From Lachnospiraceae bacterium (lineage in GTDB: Bacteria; Bacillota; Clostridia; Lachnospirales; Lachnospiraceae): a DNA stretch of 64,000 bases. The stretch lies in NCBI GenBank assembly GCA_022483465.1, contig JAKVNF010000004.1, positions 371,713 to 435,712 on the forward strand, in the 5' to 3' direction. A program made the translations under genes and the position numbers. Below, one piece after another: positions 25,329 to 34,146 of this stretch (the stretch's first letter is position 1; each line of letters begins with the position of its first letter). Below the pieces are notes generated by a model that was not told where the DNA came from, made no database searches, and was given only the letters and a program-made list of their open reading frames with translations.

Positions 25329-26714
25329 ATGAACTTTACCGTTTATTGCAAAGACAACGCCCCGGCTCCGGACCTCTCCCGGCTCGCCCATTGCCTTACA
25401 GGGGAGGGGGACTGGGACCTTCTCTGCGTGGCAGGGGATCCTGCTGCCCCTGCTGCCGCAATGGGAGCCGGCAGGCAGGGAGATGGAGACTTTGCGCTGA
25501 CACTCGTCGCCCTCTCCCCTAAAGAGGAGCCGGGCGCAATTCTCTCGGAGCTTTTCGATCACCTCGCGGAGGCGCTCTCTTCCGGAAACCGGCAGGGAAA
25601 GCTCTTCCTTACCGAATCCCGGATTCTTCCCGCCTTTGCGCCAACAATCCGCCCCCTCTTTTCCCACGCCGGGGCCGGAATCCTCTCCCGTCCCCTCTTC
25701 TGGAACGACATCACCGATGTCCCCGGCGTGCGGGTGGGGCAGGTGACAAAGGAGGAGGGCGCCCATCACACCGGGGTCACGGTGATCCTCCCCTGCAGCG
25801 GGAACATCTATGAGCAAAAGCCCGTCGGCGCCTCCTTTGTCTTGAACGGCTTTGGGAAGACCATGGGCACCATCCAACTGGAGGAGCTCGGCACCCTGGA
25901 GACCCCGATCGCCCTGACAAACACCCTGTGCGTCGGGAGGGCGGCGGACGGCCTGGTCACCTACACCCTCCGGGAGGGGGAAAAGAGGGGCGCACGGATC
26001 ACCACCGTGAACCCGGTGGTTGGAGAGACCAACGACGGCACGATCAGCGCCATTGAGGACCGGGTCATTGCCCCGGAGGATGTCCTTGCCGCCATCGACC
26101 GGGCGGGAAAGCACCCGCAGCTTGGCTGCGTCGGCGCGGGAACCGGGACCATCTGCTTTGGCCTAAAGGGCGGCATCGGCTCCGCATCGAGAAGGATCCG
26201 CATCGGGCAGGACACCTACACCCTGGGCGCCCTCGTGCAGACCAACTTCGGACGGCTCCCGGATCTTGTCATCCGCGGCGTTCCCGTCGGGAAGAAGATC
26301 CTGGAGCGGCAGAAGGGGGAAGCACCCCTGTCCCCGGAGAAGGGCTCTGTCATGGTGGTTCTCGGCACAGACCTTCCCCTCACGGCAAGGCAGCTCCGGC
26401 GCGTGTTGAAAAGAGCAGGCGCTGCCCTCGCGCGGCTTGGCTCCTACTACGGCCAGGGAAGCGGCGACGTGTTTCTCGGCTTTTCCAGCGGGAACTGCCA
26501 TCCAGACGGAAATGGCCCCGCGCTGCAGACCCTCTCGTGCCTTCCGGAGAACGAGATGGATCTTGTCTTTCGGCCCGCTGTGGAGGCGGTGGAGGAGGCG
26601 ATTCTTCGCTCCCTCCTCTTCGCCGGCTGGCGGACCGCCCGGGACGGCACCGTCATTCACGCGCTCTTTGAGTACGCGGATCTTCTCCCGGACGGGATCC
26701 TCACGCTTTTTTGA
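25329..26714 (+). CDS. P1 family peptidase (DmpA/BapA, S58) with N-terminal extension
   Basis: A 461-residue protein. From about residue 128 it follows the self-processing DmpA aminopeptidase family: NDITDVPGVRVGQVTKEEGA, LTNTLCVGRAADGLV, VVGETNDGTISAI, GAGTGTICFGLKGGIGSAS, and the later LGTDLPLTARQLRRV and GSGDVFLGFSSGN segments. Family members hydrolyse N-terminal D- or beta-amino acids from small peptides. The first 125 residues have no counterpart in typical members and no signal peptide. GATCAGGAGG precedes the ATG. Its 3' end overlaps the convergent LysR gene by 14 bp. Confidence 0.88.
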   Translation: MNFTVYCKDNAPAPDLSRLAHCLTGEGDWDLLCVAGDPAAPAAAMGAGRQGDGDFALTLVALSPKEEPGAILSELFDHLAEALSSGNRQGKLFLTESRILPAFAPTIRPLFSHAGAGILSRPLFWNDITDVPGVRVGQVTKEEGAHHTGVTVILPCSGNIYEQKPVGASFVLNGFGKTMGTIQLEELGTLETPIALTNTLCVGRAADGLVTYTLREGEKRGARITTVNPVVGETNDGTISAIEDRVIAPEDVLAAIDRAGKHPQLGCVGAGTGTICFGLKGGIGSASRRIRIGQDTYTLGALVQTNFGRLPDLVIRGVPVGKKILERQKGEAPLSPEKGSVMVVLGTDLPLTARQLRRVLKRAGAALARLGSYYGQGSGDVFLGFSSGNCHPDGNGPALQTLSCLPENEMDLVFRPAVEAVEEAILRSLLFAGWRTARDGTVIHALFEYADLLPDGILTLF

Positions 26715-27588
26715 GGACCTGGTCCTCCCGCGCAAAGGCGATGAACCGCCTTGCGGCGGGGGAGGCCTCCTTCAGGGAGGGGACCGCAATGCCGAGGCTG
26801 ATGTACTGCGGCGGGTCAAAGGGCACTTCAAAGACCCTGCCGTGCCACTCCTTCGAGATCAGCCGCTGGTGGAAGCTGATTCCAAGGCCTGCCGCCACCA
26901 TCTGGTAGGTGACAAAGCCTTCCTTTGTCGTAAACCGGGTGTCCGGGTGCAGGTGCCACCTGGCAAGGAGCCGGTCCTGGTCCGTGTCCTCCCCGGGGTG
27001 GGTGTGGATGAAGCACTCGGCATTGAGGTTTTGGACGGGATAGAAAGAAGCCCTTGCCAGCGGGTGGGATTCGGGAAGCCACATGACGAGCTCGTCCCGG
27101 TAGAGGGGAATCCAGTCGATGCCGGAAGGCCCTTCCGGGTTTTCACTAGCGCAGAAGCAGCAGTCCACGGCGCGCTCCCGAAACCAGTGCAGGAGTTCTG
27201 CGTTGCTCCCCTCCTGCACGCTGACCCGGATGCCAGGATAGGCCGCAAGGAACCGGCTCAGGATCTGCGGCAGCCACATGGCGGAGATGGAGAAGTAGCT
27301 CCCGATGTGGAGGGTGCCGCACACCATGCCCCGGATCTCGGCGCTTCGCTCCTCAACATCCCGCTCTGCCTTTGCCACCGCGCGAAGGAGCGGGATCATG
27401 TCCTTTCCGTTGTCGGTCAGAACCACGCCCCGCTTGCTGCGCAGGAACAGGGGAAACCCCAGCTCCTCCTCCAGGCTCCCGATCATCCGGGTGATGCCGG
27501 ACTGGGTGTAGCCCAGCCGCTCTGCCGCCGCGGTAAAGCTCCCGGTGTCCGCGGCCGCAAGAAACGCCTCACAGTGTATGCTGTCCAT
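26701..27588 (-). CDS. LysR-family transcriptional regulator
   Basis: A 295-residue regulator; the N-terminal winged helix has GSFTAAAERLGYTQSGITRMIGS-type recognition helix, and the rest is the two-lobed effector domain. Start at 27588 follows GAAAGGAG. It is divergent from threonine aldolase, and a perfect palindrome lies between them, so it probably controls the aldolase and itself. Confidence 0.92.
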   Translation of the reverse strand: MDSIHCEAFLAAADTGSFTAAAERLGYTQSGITRMIGSLEEELGFPLFLRSKRGVVLTDNGKDMIPLLRAVAKAERDVEERSAEIRGMVCGTLHIGSYFSISAMWLPQILSRFLAAYPGIRVSVQEGSNAELLHWFRERAVDCCFCASENPEGPSGIDWIPLYRDELVMWLPESHPLARASFYPVQNLNAECFIHTHPGEDTDQDRLLARWHLHPDTRFTTKEGFVTYQMVAAGLGISFHQRLISKEWHGRVFEVPFDPPQYISLGIAVPSLKEASPAARRFIAFAREDQVLKKA

Positions 27589-27598
27589 GCCGCTCCTT

Positions 27599-27666
27599 TC
27601 ATGACGTTTCGTCATGATAAATATGTAAAATTGCTGTTTGTGTCATGACTGGGATCACTGTACAAT
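27599..27666 (+). promoter_or_regulatory. LysR operator and threonine aldolase promoter
   Basis: Perfect inverted repeat TCATGACG-TTT-CGTCATGA (27599-27617), partly repeated as GTCATGAC at 27642. Promoter TTGTGT (27638-27643), 17-bp spacer, TACAAT (27661-27666). Confidence 0.65.
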
Positions 27667-27717
27667 GCGGAGGAATCGAAAGCCAATCCGGTGCCGGCAG
27701 AGAATGGGAGGCAATTC

Positions 27718-28761
27718 ATGACAACAGAATCCGAAAAACTCAACTTTTCCTGTGATTACCTGGAGGGCTGCCATCCGAACATCCTCCAGCGCCTTATGCA
27801 GACCAACCTGATCAAGATGAACGGCTACGGCGAGGACCCCTGCTCAAAGAGCGCACAGGACCGCATCCGAAAGGCCTGCGGCGCGCCCGGCGCCGAGGTC
27901 CGGTTCCTTGCGGGCGGCACGCAGATCAACGCGGTCATGATCGACGCGCTGCTTGCCTCCTACCAGGGCGTGATCGCGGCAGAGAGCGGCCACGTCGCGG
28001 TCCACGAGGCGGGTGCCATCGAGGCAGGCGGCCACAAGGTGCTCACCCTACCCGGAAAGGACGGGAAGCTCTCCGCCGATGCGATCCGCGCCTTTGTGGA
28101 GGACTTTGCCGCGGACCCCAACCACGACCACGAGGTTTGGCCCGGGATGGTTTACCTCTCCCAGCCCACCGAGTTCGGCACCCTCTACTCCCTCGAGGAG
28201 CTCACCGCCATCAGCAAGGTCTGCCATGACAACCGCCTCGTTCTCTACGTCGACGGGGCAAGGCTTGCCTATGCCCTGGCAAGCCCGGAAAATGATGTCA
28301 CGCTCCCGGACCTTGCCCGGCTCTGCGACGCGTTCTACATCGGCGGCACCAAGTGCGGCGCCCTCTGCGGGGAGGCCGCGGTTGTCCCGCATCCGGAGCT
28401 CATTCCCCACTTCTTCACGATCATCAAGCAGCACGGCGCGCTGACGGCAAAGGGAAGGCTCCTCGGCATCCAGTTCGACGAGCTCTTCCGGGATGACCTG
28501 TACCTCCACATCGGAGGGAGCGCTGTCCTGTACGCCCAGGAGCTGAAGAAGGCCCTGCAGGAAAAGGGGTATCCCCTCTACCTGGATTCCCCGACCAACC
28601 AGATCTTCTTTGTCATCGACAGCAGGCAGCGGGAACGCCTCTCTGCGCAAGTGGAATTCAGCATCTTTGAAAAGCTCGATGCGGACCACTATGCCGCGCG
28701 CCTTGCCACCAGCTGGGCAAGCAGCAAAGAGGATGTAAAGCGCCTGATCGCCCTTCTCTGA
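27718..28761 (+). CDS. ltaE: Low-specificity L-threonine aldolase
   Basis: A 347-residue PLP enzyme of the beta-eliminating-lyase fold that cleaves L-threonine/L-allo-threonine to glycine and acetaldehyde. Substrate and cofactor motifs: AESGHVAVHEAGAIEAGGHK, YVDGARLAYAL, and the PLP lysine in YIGGTKCGALCGE. Start at 27718 has GGGAGG six bases upstream. It probably supplies glycine or degrades threonine under LysR control. Confidence 0.92.
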   Translation: MTTESEKLNFSCDYLEGCHPNILQRLMQTNLIKMNGYGEDPCSKSAQDRIRKACGAPGAEVRFLAGGTQINAVMIDALLASYQGVIAAESGHVAVHEAGAIEAGGHKVLTLPGKDGKLSADAIRAFVEDFAADPNHDHEVWPGMVYLSQPTEFGTLYSLEELTAISKVCHDNRLVLYVDGARLAYALASPENDVTLPDLARLCDAFYIGGTKCGALCGEAAVVPHPELIPHFFTIIKQHGALTAKGRLLGIQFDELFRDDLYLHIGGSAVLYAQELKKALQEKGYPLYLDSPTNQIFFVIDSRQRERLSAQVEFSIFEKLDADHYAARLATSWASSKEDVKRLIALL

Positions 28762-28786
28762 AACGCAAAACAGCGAATGAAACGAC

Positions 28787-28836
28787 AAAAGCGGCAGCGA
28801 TGCTTCCCTTGCGGGATCGCATTGCTGCCGCTGTTT
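28787..28836 (+). terminator. Terminator after threonine aldolase
   Basis: Stem AGCGGCAGC / GCTGCCGCT extended by partial pairing, followed by GTTTTG. Confidence 0.75.
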
Positions 28837-28889
28837 TGATATCAGATCTTAGTCCTGTATCACGGATTCGGAGCGTCTTCGCCCGGACC

Positions 28890-31313
28890 TTACTGTGCGG
28901 TGCGGAAGGCTGCGACAAAGGCCTTGGCCTCGTCGGCGCTCATGCCCTTTTCGCTCTCGAGCTGCTTCTCGTACCAGTCATAAACGCTTGCGGAGGCATC
29001 CTCCAGGCCGGACAGATCCATCTCCTCCGCGGTGGTCACCTTCATGACGCCGGAGTCGGTCCACTCCTGCACCAGGGATGCCACATCCGCCCGGTTGATG
29101 GCGATCTGGTAGGCGACGGCCTTCTTGGCATTCTCATCGATCACGGCCTGCTGCTCCGGTGTGAACTGGTCATACGCCTTCTGGTTGATGCAGAAGAAGA
29201 TGCAGTCGTAGTAGGCGTTCCACAGGCAGATGTAGTCCTGCACATCCTGCACCGAGGCGGAGTCGATGGAGGTCTCCGGGTTCTCCTGGCCGTCGATCGT
29301 CCCCTGCTGCAGGGCGGTGTAGGTCTCCGACCAGTTCATCGCGGTCGCGCTGCAGTTCCACGCCTTGTAGATCTGGGCGCAGAGGTCGTTGGAGCTGATG
29401 CGGATCTTGAGATCCTTGAGATCATCGATGGACTTCACCTCGTGCCGGGAGTTTGTGAGCTGCCTAAAACCGTTCTCTCCGATGCCCTCGCAGACCAGGC
29501 CGTACTCGGCCAGGGTGTCCTTCATCTCCTGTCCGCCGGCGCCCTGCAGGACATCGTCCACGTCGTCGTAGTCGGTGTACAGGAAGGGGAGCGACACGGC
29601 GTTGAACCGCGGATCAAAGTTGGCGTAGATCAGGTTGGAGTGGAGGGAGACCTGAATCGTGTCGCCGTCCATCAGCGCCTGGATGCCCGCCACCTGGTCT
29701 CCGTTGGTCAGCTGCTCTCCGGGGTAGACATCCACCTTGAACTGCCCCGCGGTGGACTGCTGCATCAGGGCGTTGAAGTAGTAGCCCGCCTGGGCCCAGG
29801 TGCAGGCCTCTCCCGGCGAGCAGTCGAAGTTCCAGGTCGTCGCGGGCCAGGGATCGCTCCCCGTGTAGACCGCGGCATTCTTCTGCGCGTCGTAATCCGC
29901 GGAATCCTCGTAGTCGTGATAGGTCAGGCCGTTCTGCGTGATCATCGAGGTGCCGGAGCCGGTGGAGGCCGTGTCATGCACAAACAGAAGGCTCACCCGC
30001 GGGACATAGGTCACGACAACGAGCACCGCAAGGCACGCTGCCACCATCGGCATCACCGCGCGGGAGATCTGGGGGAGGGTCACCTGCACGAAGCGCTCTG
30101 CCTTTTCCTTCAGGGACGCCGCGGCATCCTTCACCCGAAGGCCCATGGCGACAAACAGGTTGACGCCGACGGGCGGTGTCACCTGGCCGATGGCCAGGTT
30201 CACCGTGGAGAGGACGCCGAAGGCGATCAGGCTGTAGCCGAGCTGCTGTGCGACCGGCGCCATGACCGGGATGAAGATGTACATGGCGGAGTTCGCGTCG
30301 ATAAAGCAGCCGGCGATCAGGAAGATCACGTTGACAATGAGCAGGAAGACCACCTTATTCGTCGAGACGGAGGCGAGCAGCGCCTGGGCGGCAGAGGAGA
30401 TGCCAAACAGCGTGCAGCAGTAGGAAAACAGCGACGCGGAGGCGACAATCAGGAGAATCCCGCCAGAGGTCTTGGCGGACTCCACCAGGAGTCCCGGCAG
30501 GTCCTTCAGGTGAATCTCCCGGTACACGAACATGCCGATCACCAGGCCGTACACCACGGAGACGGCTGCCGCCTCGGTGGGGGTGAAGATGCCGCCGTAG
30601 ATGCCGCCCAGGATGATGACCGGCATCAGGATGCCCCAGAAGGCCTCCCGGAAGCTCTTCCAGCGCTCCTTTCCAGAGCGCTTCTCATGGACGGGCTGGA
30701 TGTTCTTTCTTCTCGCCTCGATGGCCACCACGACGCACAGGGCAGCGCCCATCAGGATGCCGGGGATGATGCCCGCCATGAACATGTCACCCACGTTGAC
30801 GCCGACAATGGAGGCGTAGACGACAAAGGCGATGGAGGGCGGGATGACGATGGCAATGGAGCTCGAGGCAGCCAGGAGCGCCTCGGAGAACGCCGGAGAG
30901 AAGCCGGAGGCGATCATCGCGGGGATCAGGACCGCGCCGAGGGCCGCCACCGTGGCCGGGCCGGAGCCGGAGATCGCGCCGAAGAAACAGGCGACGACCA
31001 CGCAGGTCATGGCCATGCCGCCCCGCCGGTGGCCGATCAGGTCATCGATGAAGGAGACCAGGCGCCGGGAGATGCCGGCCTTGGCCATGATGTTGCCGGA
31101 CAGCACGAAGAACGGAATCGCGAGGAGCAGGAACTTGGCGATGCCGGTGTAGGTGTTGGTTGCGATCACCGACAGCGTCAGGGACTGATACTGCGGGACA
31201 AAGTTCATCGCGTACAGGATCGCGATCATCGAGGACATGCCAAGGCACAGGGCAATCGGCATGCCGACAAACAAAAGGACAAAGAAGGAGACAAAGAGAA
31301 TTGCGGTGATCAC
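28890..31313 (-). CDS. TRAP transporter fusion: DctM large permease plus DctP solute-binding protein
   Basis: A single 807-residue frame. About residues 1-430 form the DctM permease, with many membrane helices and motifs such as FFGAISGSGPATVAALG, IVIPPSIAFVVYAS and GQVTPPVGVNLFVA. A further hydrophobic helix (VAACLAVLVVVTYVP) follows, then an extracytoplasmic linker, and from about residue 465 a complete DctP-type binding domain with VDVYPGEQLTNGDQ, the ligand Arg region LKDLKIRISS, and GTIDGQENP. The binding domain has no signal peptide of its own, so the extra helix must export it. It overlaps dctQ by ATGA. TRAP systems use Na+ gradients to import organic acids, usually with a free DctP. 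Confidence 0.9.
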   Translation of the reverse strand: MITAILFVSFFVLLFVGMPIALCLGMSSMIAILYAMNFVPQYQSLTLSVIATNTYTGIAKFLLLAIPFFVLSGNIMAKAGISRRLVSFIDDLIGHRRGGMAMTCVVVACFFGAISGSGPATVAALGAVLIPAMIASGFSPAFSEALLAASSSIAIVIPPSIAFVVYASIVGVNVGDMFMAGIIPGILMGAALCVVVAIEARRKNIQPVHEKRSGKERWKSFREAFWGILMPVIILGGIYGGIFTPTEAAAVSVVYGLVIGMFVYREIHLKDLPGLLVESAKTSGGILLIVASASLFSYCCTLFGISSAAQALLASVSTNKVVFLLIVNVIFLIAGCFIDANSAMYIFIPVMAPVAQQLGYSLIAFGVLSTVNLAIGQVTPPVGVNLFVAMGLRVKDAAASLKEKAERFVQVTLPQISRAVMPMVAACLAVLVVVTYVPRVSLLFVHDTASTGSGTSMITQNGLTYHDYEDSADYDAQKNAAVYTGSDPWPATTWNFDCSPGEACTWAQAGYYFNALMQQSTAGQFKVDVYPGEQLTNGDQVAGIQALMDGDTIQVSLHSNLIYANFDPRFNAVSLPFLYTDYDDVDDVLQGAGGQEMKDTLAEYGLVCEGIGENGFRQLTNSRHEVKSIDDLKDLKIRISSNDLCAQIYKAWNCSATAMNWSETYTALQQGTIDGQENPETSIDSASVQDVQDYICLWNAYYDCIFFCINQKAYDQFTPEQQAVIDENAKKAVAYQIAINRADVASLVQEWTDSGVMKVTTAEEMDLSGLEDASASVYDWYEKQLESEKGMSADEAKAFVAAFRTAQ

Positions 31314-31807
31314 TGCTCGTTTCCTCCTTCCTCAGGCTGTTTGGTCATGGCATTGATGAAGTTGCAGGTAAGATGCAGAAGCAGCGAGATGCCGCCGACG
31401 ACGACAAAGAGCCAGAACCAGAGCTTTGGGATGTGCAGGATCGGCGTCAGGGTGTGGTCCGCTGCCATTCTGCCGATGCCCTCCACGGTGAGCACGGCCG
31501 CATAGATCATGGAGCAGACCCAGGAGATGGTCCGCAGGACCTTTTTGGCCTTGGGTCCCACCCGGTCCGGAATCAGGGTCAGGCTGACCAGTCCCCCGTC
31601 CTCCTGGGCCGCCACGCCGGAGCCAAGGAGAGAGATCAGGACAAAGACTGCCACCGTGATCTCCTCGGTAAAGCCCCAGGAGTGCATGAAGATCTTCCTT
31701 GCGATGACATTGCCGAATGTCAGCACCAGGACGAGCACCATGGCCGCCGACAGCACGAATTTCTCGACCGCTGTGACAGCCCGCATAAACTTCTGATACG
31801 CTTTCAT
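31310..31807 (-). CDS. TRAP transporter small permease, DctQ
   Basis: A 165-residue protein with four hydrophobic helices, the usual DctQ layout, and the conserved FGNVIARKIF and WGFTEEITV segments. Start at 31807 follows CGGAGGAGG. It is translationally coupled to the DctM-DctP fusion and is the first gene after the T-box leader. Confidence 0.92.
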   Translation of the reverse strand: MKAYQKFMRAVTAVEKFVLSAAMVLVLVLTFGNVIARKIFMHSWGFTEEITVAVFVLISLLGSGVAAQEDGGLVSLTLIPDRVGPKAKKVLRTISWVCSMIYAAVLTVEGIGRMAADHTLTPILHIPKLWFWLFVVVGGISLLLHLTCNFINAMTKQPEEGGNEQ

Positions 31808-31842
31808 ATGCTTCCTCCTCCGAAAAAGGGTGTGTTCCGGAC

Positions 31843-32194
31843 AAAAAAAATCCCTCAGAATTCGTGTCGGGACTGACCCGGCATCCATTCTAAGGGACGA
31901 AAAATCATGCTTTCCGCGTTACCACCCTTGTTCCGCAAGAGGAGGGCTGTCAGAAAAACAGCATCCTGCTGCGACACTTAGTGCGCACCAACATGCGCAT
32001 TCCCGATCACGGGGGATTCCGGCGAGGCCTACTGGAACCTTTCAGCCTGCTTCTCAGGGAGGATATCCACCGCTCCTTCCGCACCCGCTCTCACCTAACC
32101 GGGCTCTCTGTATCTTCCAAGACGATGGCATTATTCCCATCAACGAATTTGAGGGACTTCTTTTCACTTGTCCGCGATCCGCTCGCGCGGATCT
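31843..32194 (-). ncRNA. T-box leader (tRNA-sensing riboswitch) controlling the TRAP operon
   Basis: Read on the minus strand, the leader has a Stem I distal region with CAGAGAGCCCGGTTAGGTGA followed by GAGCGGG, a specifier-loop candidate GGATATCCTCCCTGAG, and the T-box AGGGTGGTAACGCGG at 31914-31928. The UGGU bulge would pair with a tRNA ending ACCA. Competing terminator: TCCCTTAGAAT (31887-31897) pairs with ATTCTGAGGGA (31851-31861), followed by eight T. By alignment with known leaders the specifier is probably AUC (Ile); other readings of that loop are possible. Binding of uncharged tRNA would favour expression of dctQ-dctMP. Confidence 0.85.
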
Positions 32195-32200
32195 TTTCGG

Positions 32201-32229
32201 ATTATGGACCCGTTTCCAGTTTTTGTCAA
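32201..32229 (-). promoter_or_regulatory. Promoter of the T-box leader
   Basis: TTGACA (32224-32229), 17-bp spacer, CATAAT (32201-32206) on the minus strand, placing the start near 32194. Confidence 0.75.
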
Positions 32230-32333
32230 CGGGATCGGTTTTGTAAGACGGCCGGCATCACATCGGGCGCTTCTGTGATTCGCCTGTGGATATCCAAGTT
32301 CCCCTTTCGATGAACCGATGATAGAGGCCGCAG

Positions 32334-32560
32334 GTGAACTACCCGCAGTTAAAACTGCGGGCTTCGGTGGTTTTTCCACCTCATTTGAGTTGCCTTCAAC
32401 GGTGTCTTATACACAGATGGCTGTGATGCGCCGGAAATCTGGGGCCTAGCCCCATCCGAACCGGATGGTTGGTGCGCCGTTGCTTCTCTATTCACCGCTT
32501 TCGCGGGCAGTCACGGCGATTGATGTTTCTATATGGTTATGCGGCTTGCTCTTGATAATA
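32334..32560 (-). ncRNA. Probable omega RNA (reRNA) of TnpB
   Basis: The 3' end of tnpB and the following 200 bases to the right end form a structured region: CCATCCGGTTCGGATGG, GGGGCTAGGCCCC, GGTGGAAAAACCACC, and the terminal CCCGCAGT/ACTGCGGG hairpin. In IS605 elements this segment is the guide RNA scaffold, and the bases just beyond the right end (plus 32333 downward) serve as guide. Boundaries are approximate. Confidence 0.6.
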
Positions 32561-33733
32561 AAGCCGCAGACCTTCCTCTTTGATGTTGATTGCTGCCTGC
32601 CAGTCGCGATCGATGATATTGCCACAGACAGGGCAGATATACAAACGATCACTTAGCGTCAGATCATCTTTCCTGGAACCGCAATGACAGCATGTTTTGG
32701 ATGATGGATACCATTGATCGATTTTGACAAGTGTATGCCCGAAACGCTTGCATTTGTATTCCAGCATGCGTGTAAACATGCCCCAGCCTACATCCATAAC
32801 AGATTTGCCGAGATGAAGACCTTGTGCCATGGCATGCATATTCAGGTCTTCAATGCAGATCACGTCATAATGATATGCGAGGTTATAGGACAGTTTGTCC
32901 AGAAAATCCCGCCTTTGTGCCGCTATTTTTTCATGCAGCTTTGCGATTTTGTGCTTCTGACGCTCGTAGCGCTTTGATCCGCGTTTCATACCTGACAGCA
33001 CATGCTGAAGTTTTGCAAGTTTCTCTTCCTGCTGACGATAAAACCGTGGAAACTCTGCAGTGTCACCATCACTGTCAACATACAAGTGTTCCAATGACAT
33101 GTCCAATCCGATGGCACGGATACCTTGGTTATCAGTATGCGTGTTTGCAGATGGAGCAGCTTTTGGTTCCTTGTATTCGTACTTGAGTGATACGAAAAAT
33201 CTCCCGTTGCAGTCCATGGAGATGGTGGCTGATTTGAGAACGCCGCCTTTTTTGATTTTGCGGTGCAACTTCAGCTTGATGAGCGTTTTCAGCTTTGGAA
33301 GTTTCAACAACCCGGAGCTTTCATCATAGGTAAGATTGGAGTGTCCTCCATTGCTGACAACGTTTGTTGTGTAGGATTGCGCTTCGTGCTTGCTATGAAA
33401 GCGAGGCATTTTGGCTCTTCCTTCGTAGAAATTGGCCCACGACTGTTCGTATTCGAGCTGAGCATTTGCAAGTGCAAGCGAGTCAGCCTGCTTCAGCCAC
33501 GGGCACTCTTCCTGGTCTTTATAATCCGCAGGAGTGTTATGGAGATGTATCCCCATTTCGTTGTACATGAACAGGTCATCTTCCAGCATGCGGTTTTTGA
33601 GCCACCGTTTGGCGCCAAAATTGAAACGAATAAAGCTGCGCTGATCGGCGGTAGGAACAATTTCGTCTTTATAGCAGATGTAGTAAACGTCTGTATTTGA
33701 TGATTTTGGTTTGTTCTTCTTTTTGACAGCCAT
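32537..33733 (-). CDS. tnpB: RNA-guided endonuclease TnpB
   Basis: A 398-residue TnpB, the ancestor type of Cas12. RuvC motif I Asp is in AIGLDMSLEHLYVDSDG, motif II Glu in VICIEDLNMHAMA and motif III Asp in NIIDRDWQAAINI. The zinc finger CCHCGSRKD...CPVCG lies between II and III. All catalytic residues appear intact. ATG at 33733 is preferred to an upstream TTG, since the decayed copy shares the same MAVKKKN start. It cuts sites next to the TAM and helps retain the element; the shared TTTAA is the TAM candidate. Confidence 0.93.
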   Translation of the reverse strand: MAVKKKNKPKSSNTDVYYICYKDEIVPTADQRSFIRFNFGAKRWLKNRMLEDDLFMYNEMGIHLHNTPADYKDQEECPWLKQADSLALANAQLEYEQSWANFYEGRAKMPRFHSKHEAQSYTTNVVSNGGHSNLTYDESSGLLKLPKLKTLIKLKLHRKIKKGGVLKSATISMDCNGRFFVSLKYEYKEPKAAPSANTHTDNQGIRAIGLDMSLEHLYVDSDGDTAEFPRFYRQQEEKLAKLQHVLSGMKRGSKRYERQKHKIAKLHEKIAAQRRDFLDKLSYNLAYHYDVICIEDLNMHAMAQGLHLGKSVMDVGWGMFTRMLEYKCKRFGHTLVKIDQWYPSSKTCCHCGSRKDDLTLSDRLYICPVCGNIIDRDWQAAINIKEEGLRLYYQEQAA

Positions 33734-33735
33734 AA

Positions 33736-34146
33736 TCAATATGCCTTGTTCTGACGCTCAATGTATTTGCGAATGGTTTCTTCAGAAACATCGCCTACGG
33801 TTTCAACGTAGTACGAATGATTCCAAAGCTGCCCTCTCCACAAATGGTTTCTTAACTCCGGATGCCTTTCAAATAGCATGCGGCCCGAAATGCCCTTCAT
33901 GTATTTGACCAGATTTGTGATCGACAGCTTCGGAGGTGCAGACACGAAGCAATGTACATGGTCAGCAGTGCCGACTTCGCATTCGTGGATGGTGAACCCC
34001 TTATCCTTGGCGACGGAAAGCAGAATAGCTTTCAGGTCCTTCTCAATTTCTGGGGTTAATACCTTCTGTCGGTACTTGACGCACCATACCACATGGTAAT
34101 TGATATTGCACACGCATGTGCGGTAATGCACGAGGTTTGTTTTCAT
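33736..34146 (-). CDS. tnpA: IS200/IS605 Y1 transposase TnpA, copy 2
   Basis: A 136-residue HUH/Y1 transposase, two residues different from the copy at 9849 (Ser for Phe before VAKDKGF and Asn for Ser near the C-terminus). It ends two bases before the tnpB start codon, the normal IS605 arrangement. It excises and inserts single-stranded DNA at the TTTAA target using end hairpins. Confidence 0.95.
   Translation of the reverse strand: MKTNLVHYRTCVCNINYHVVWCVKYRQKVLTPEIEKDLKAILLSVAKDKGFTIHECEVGTADHVHCFVSAPPKLSITNLVKYMKGISGRMLFERHPELRNHLWRGQLWNHSYYVETVGDVSEETIRKYIERQNKAY

Noticed and set aside
28800-31505. 901-codon plus-strand frame opposite the TRAP fusion
   Set aside because: It is rich in His, Asp, Gly and Arg repeats typical of antisense translation; the minus frame has clear DctM and DctP motifs.
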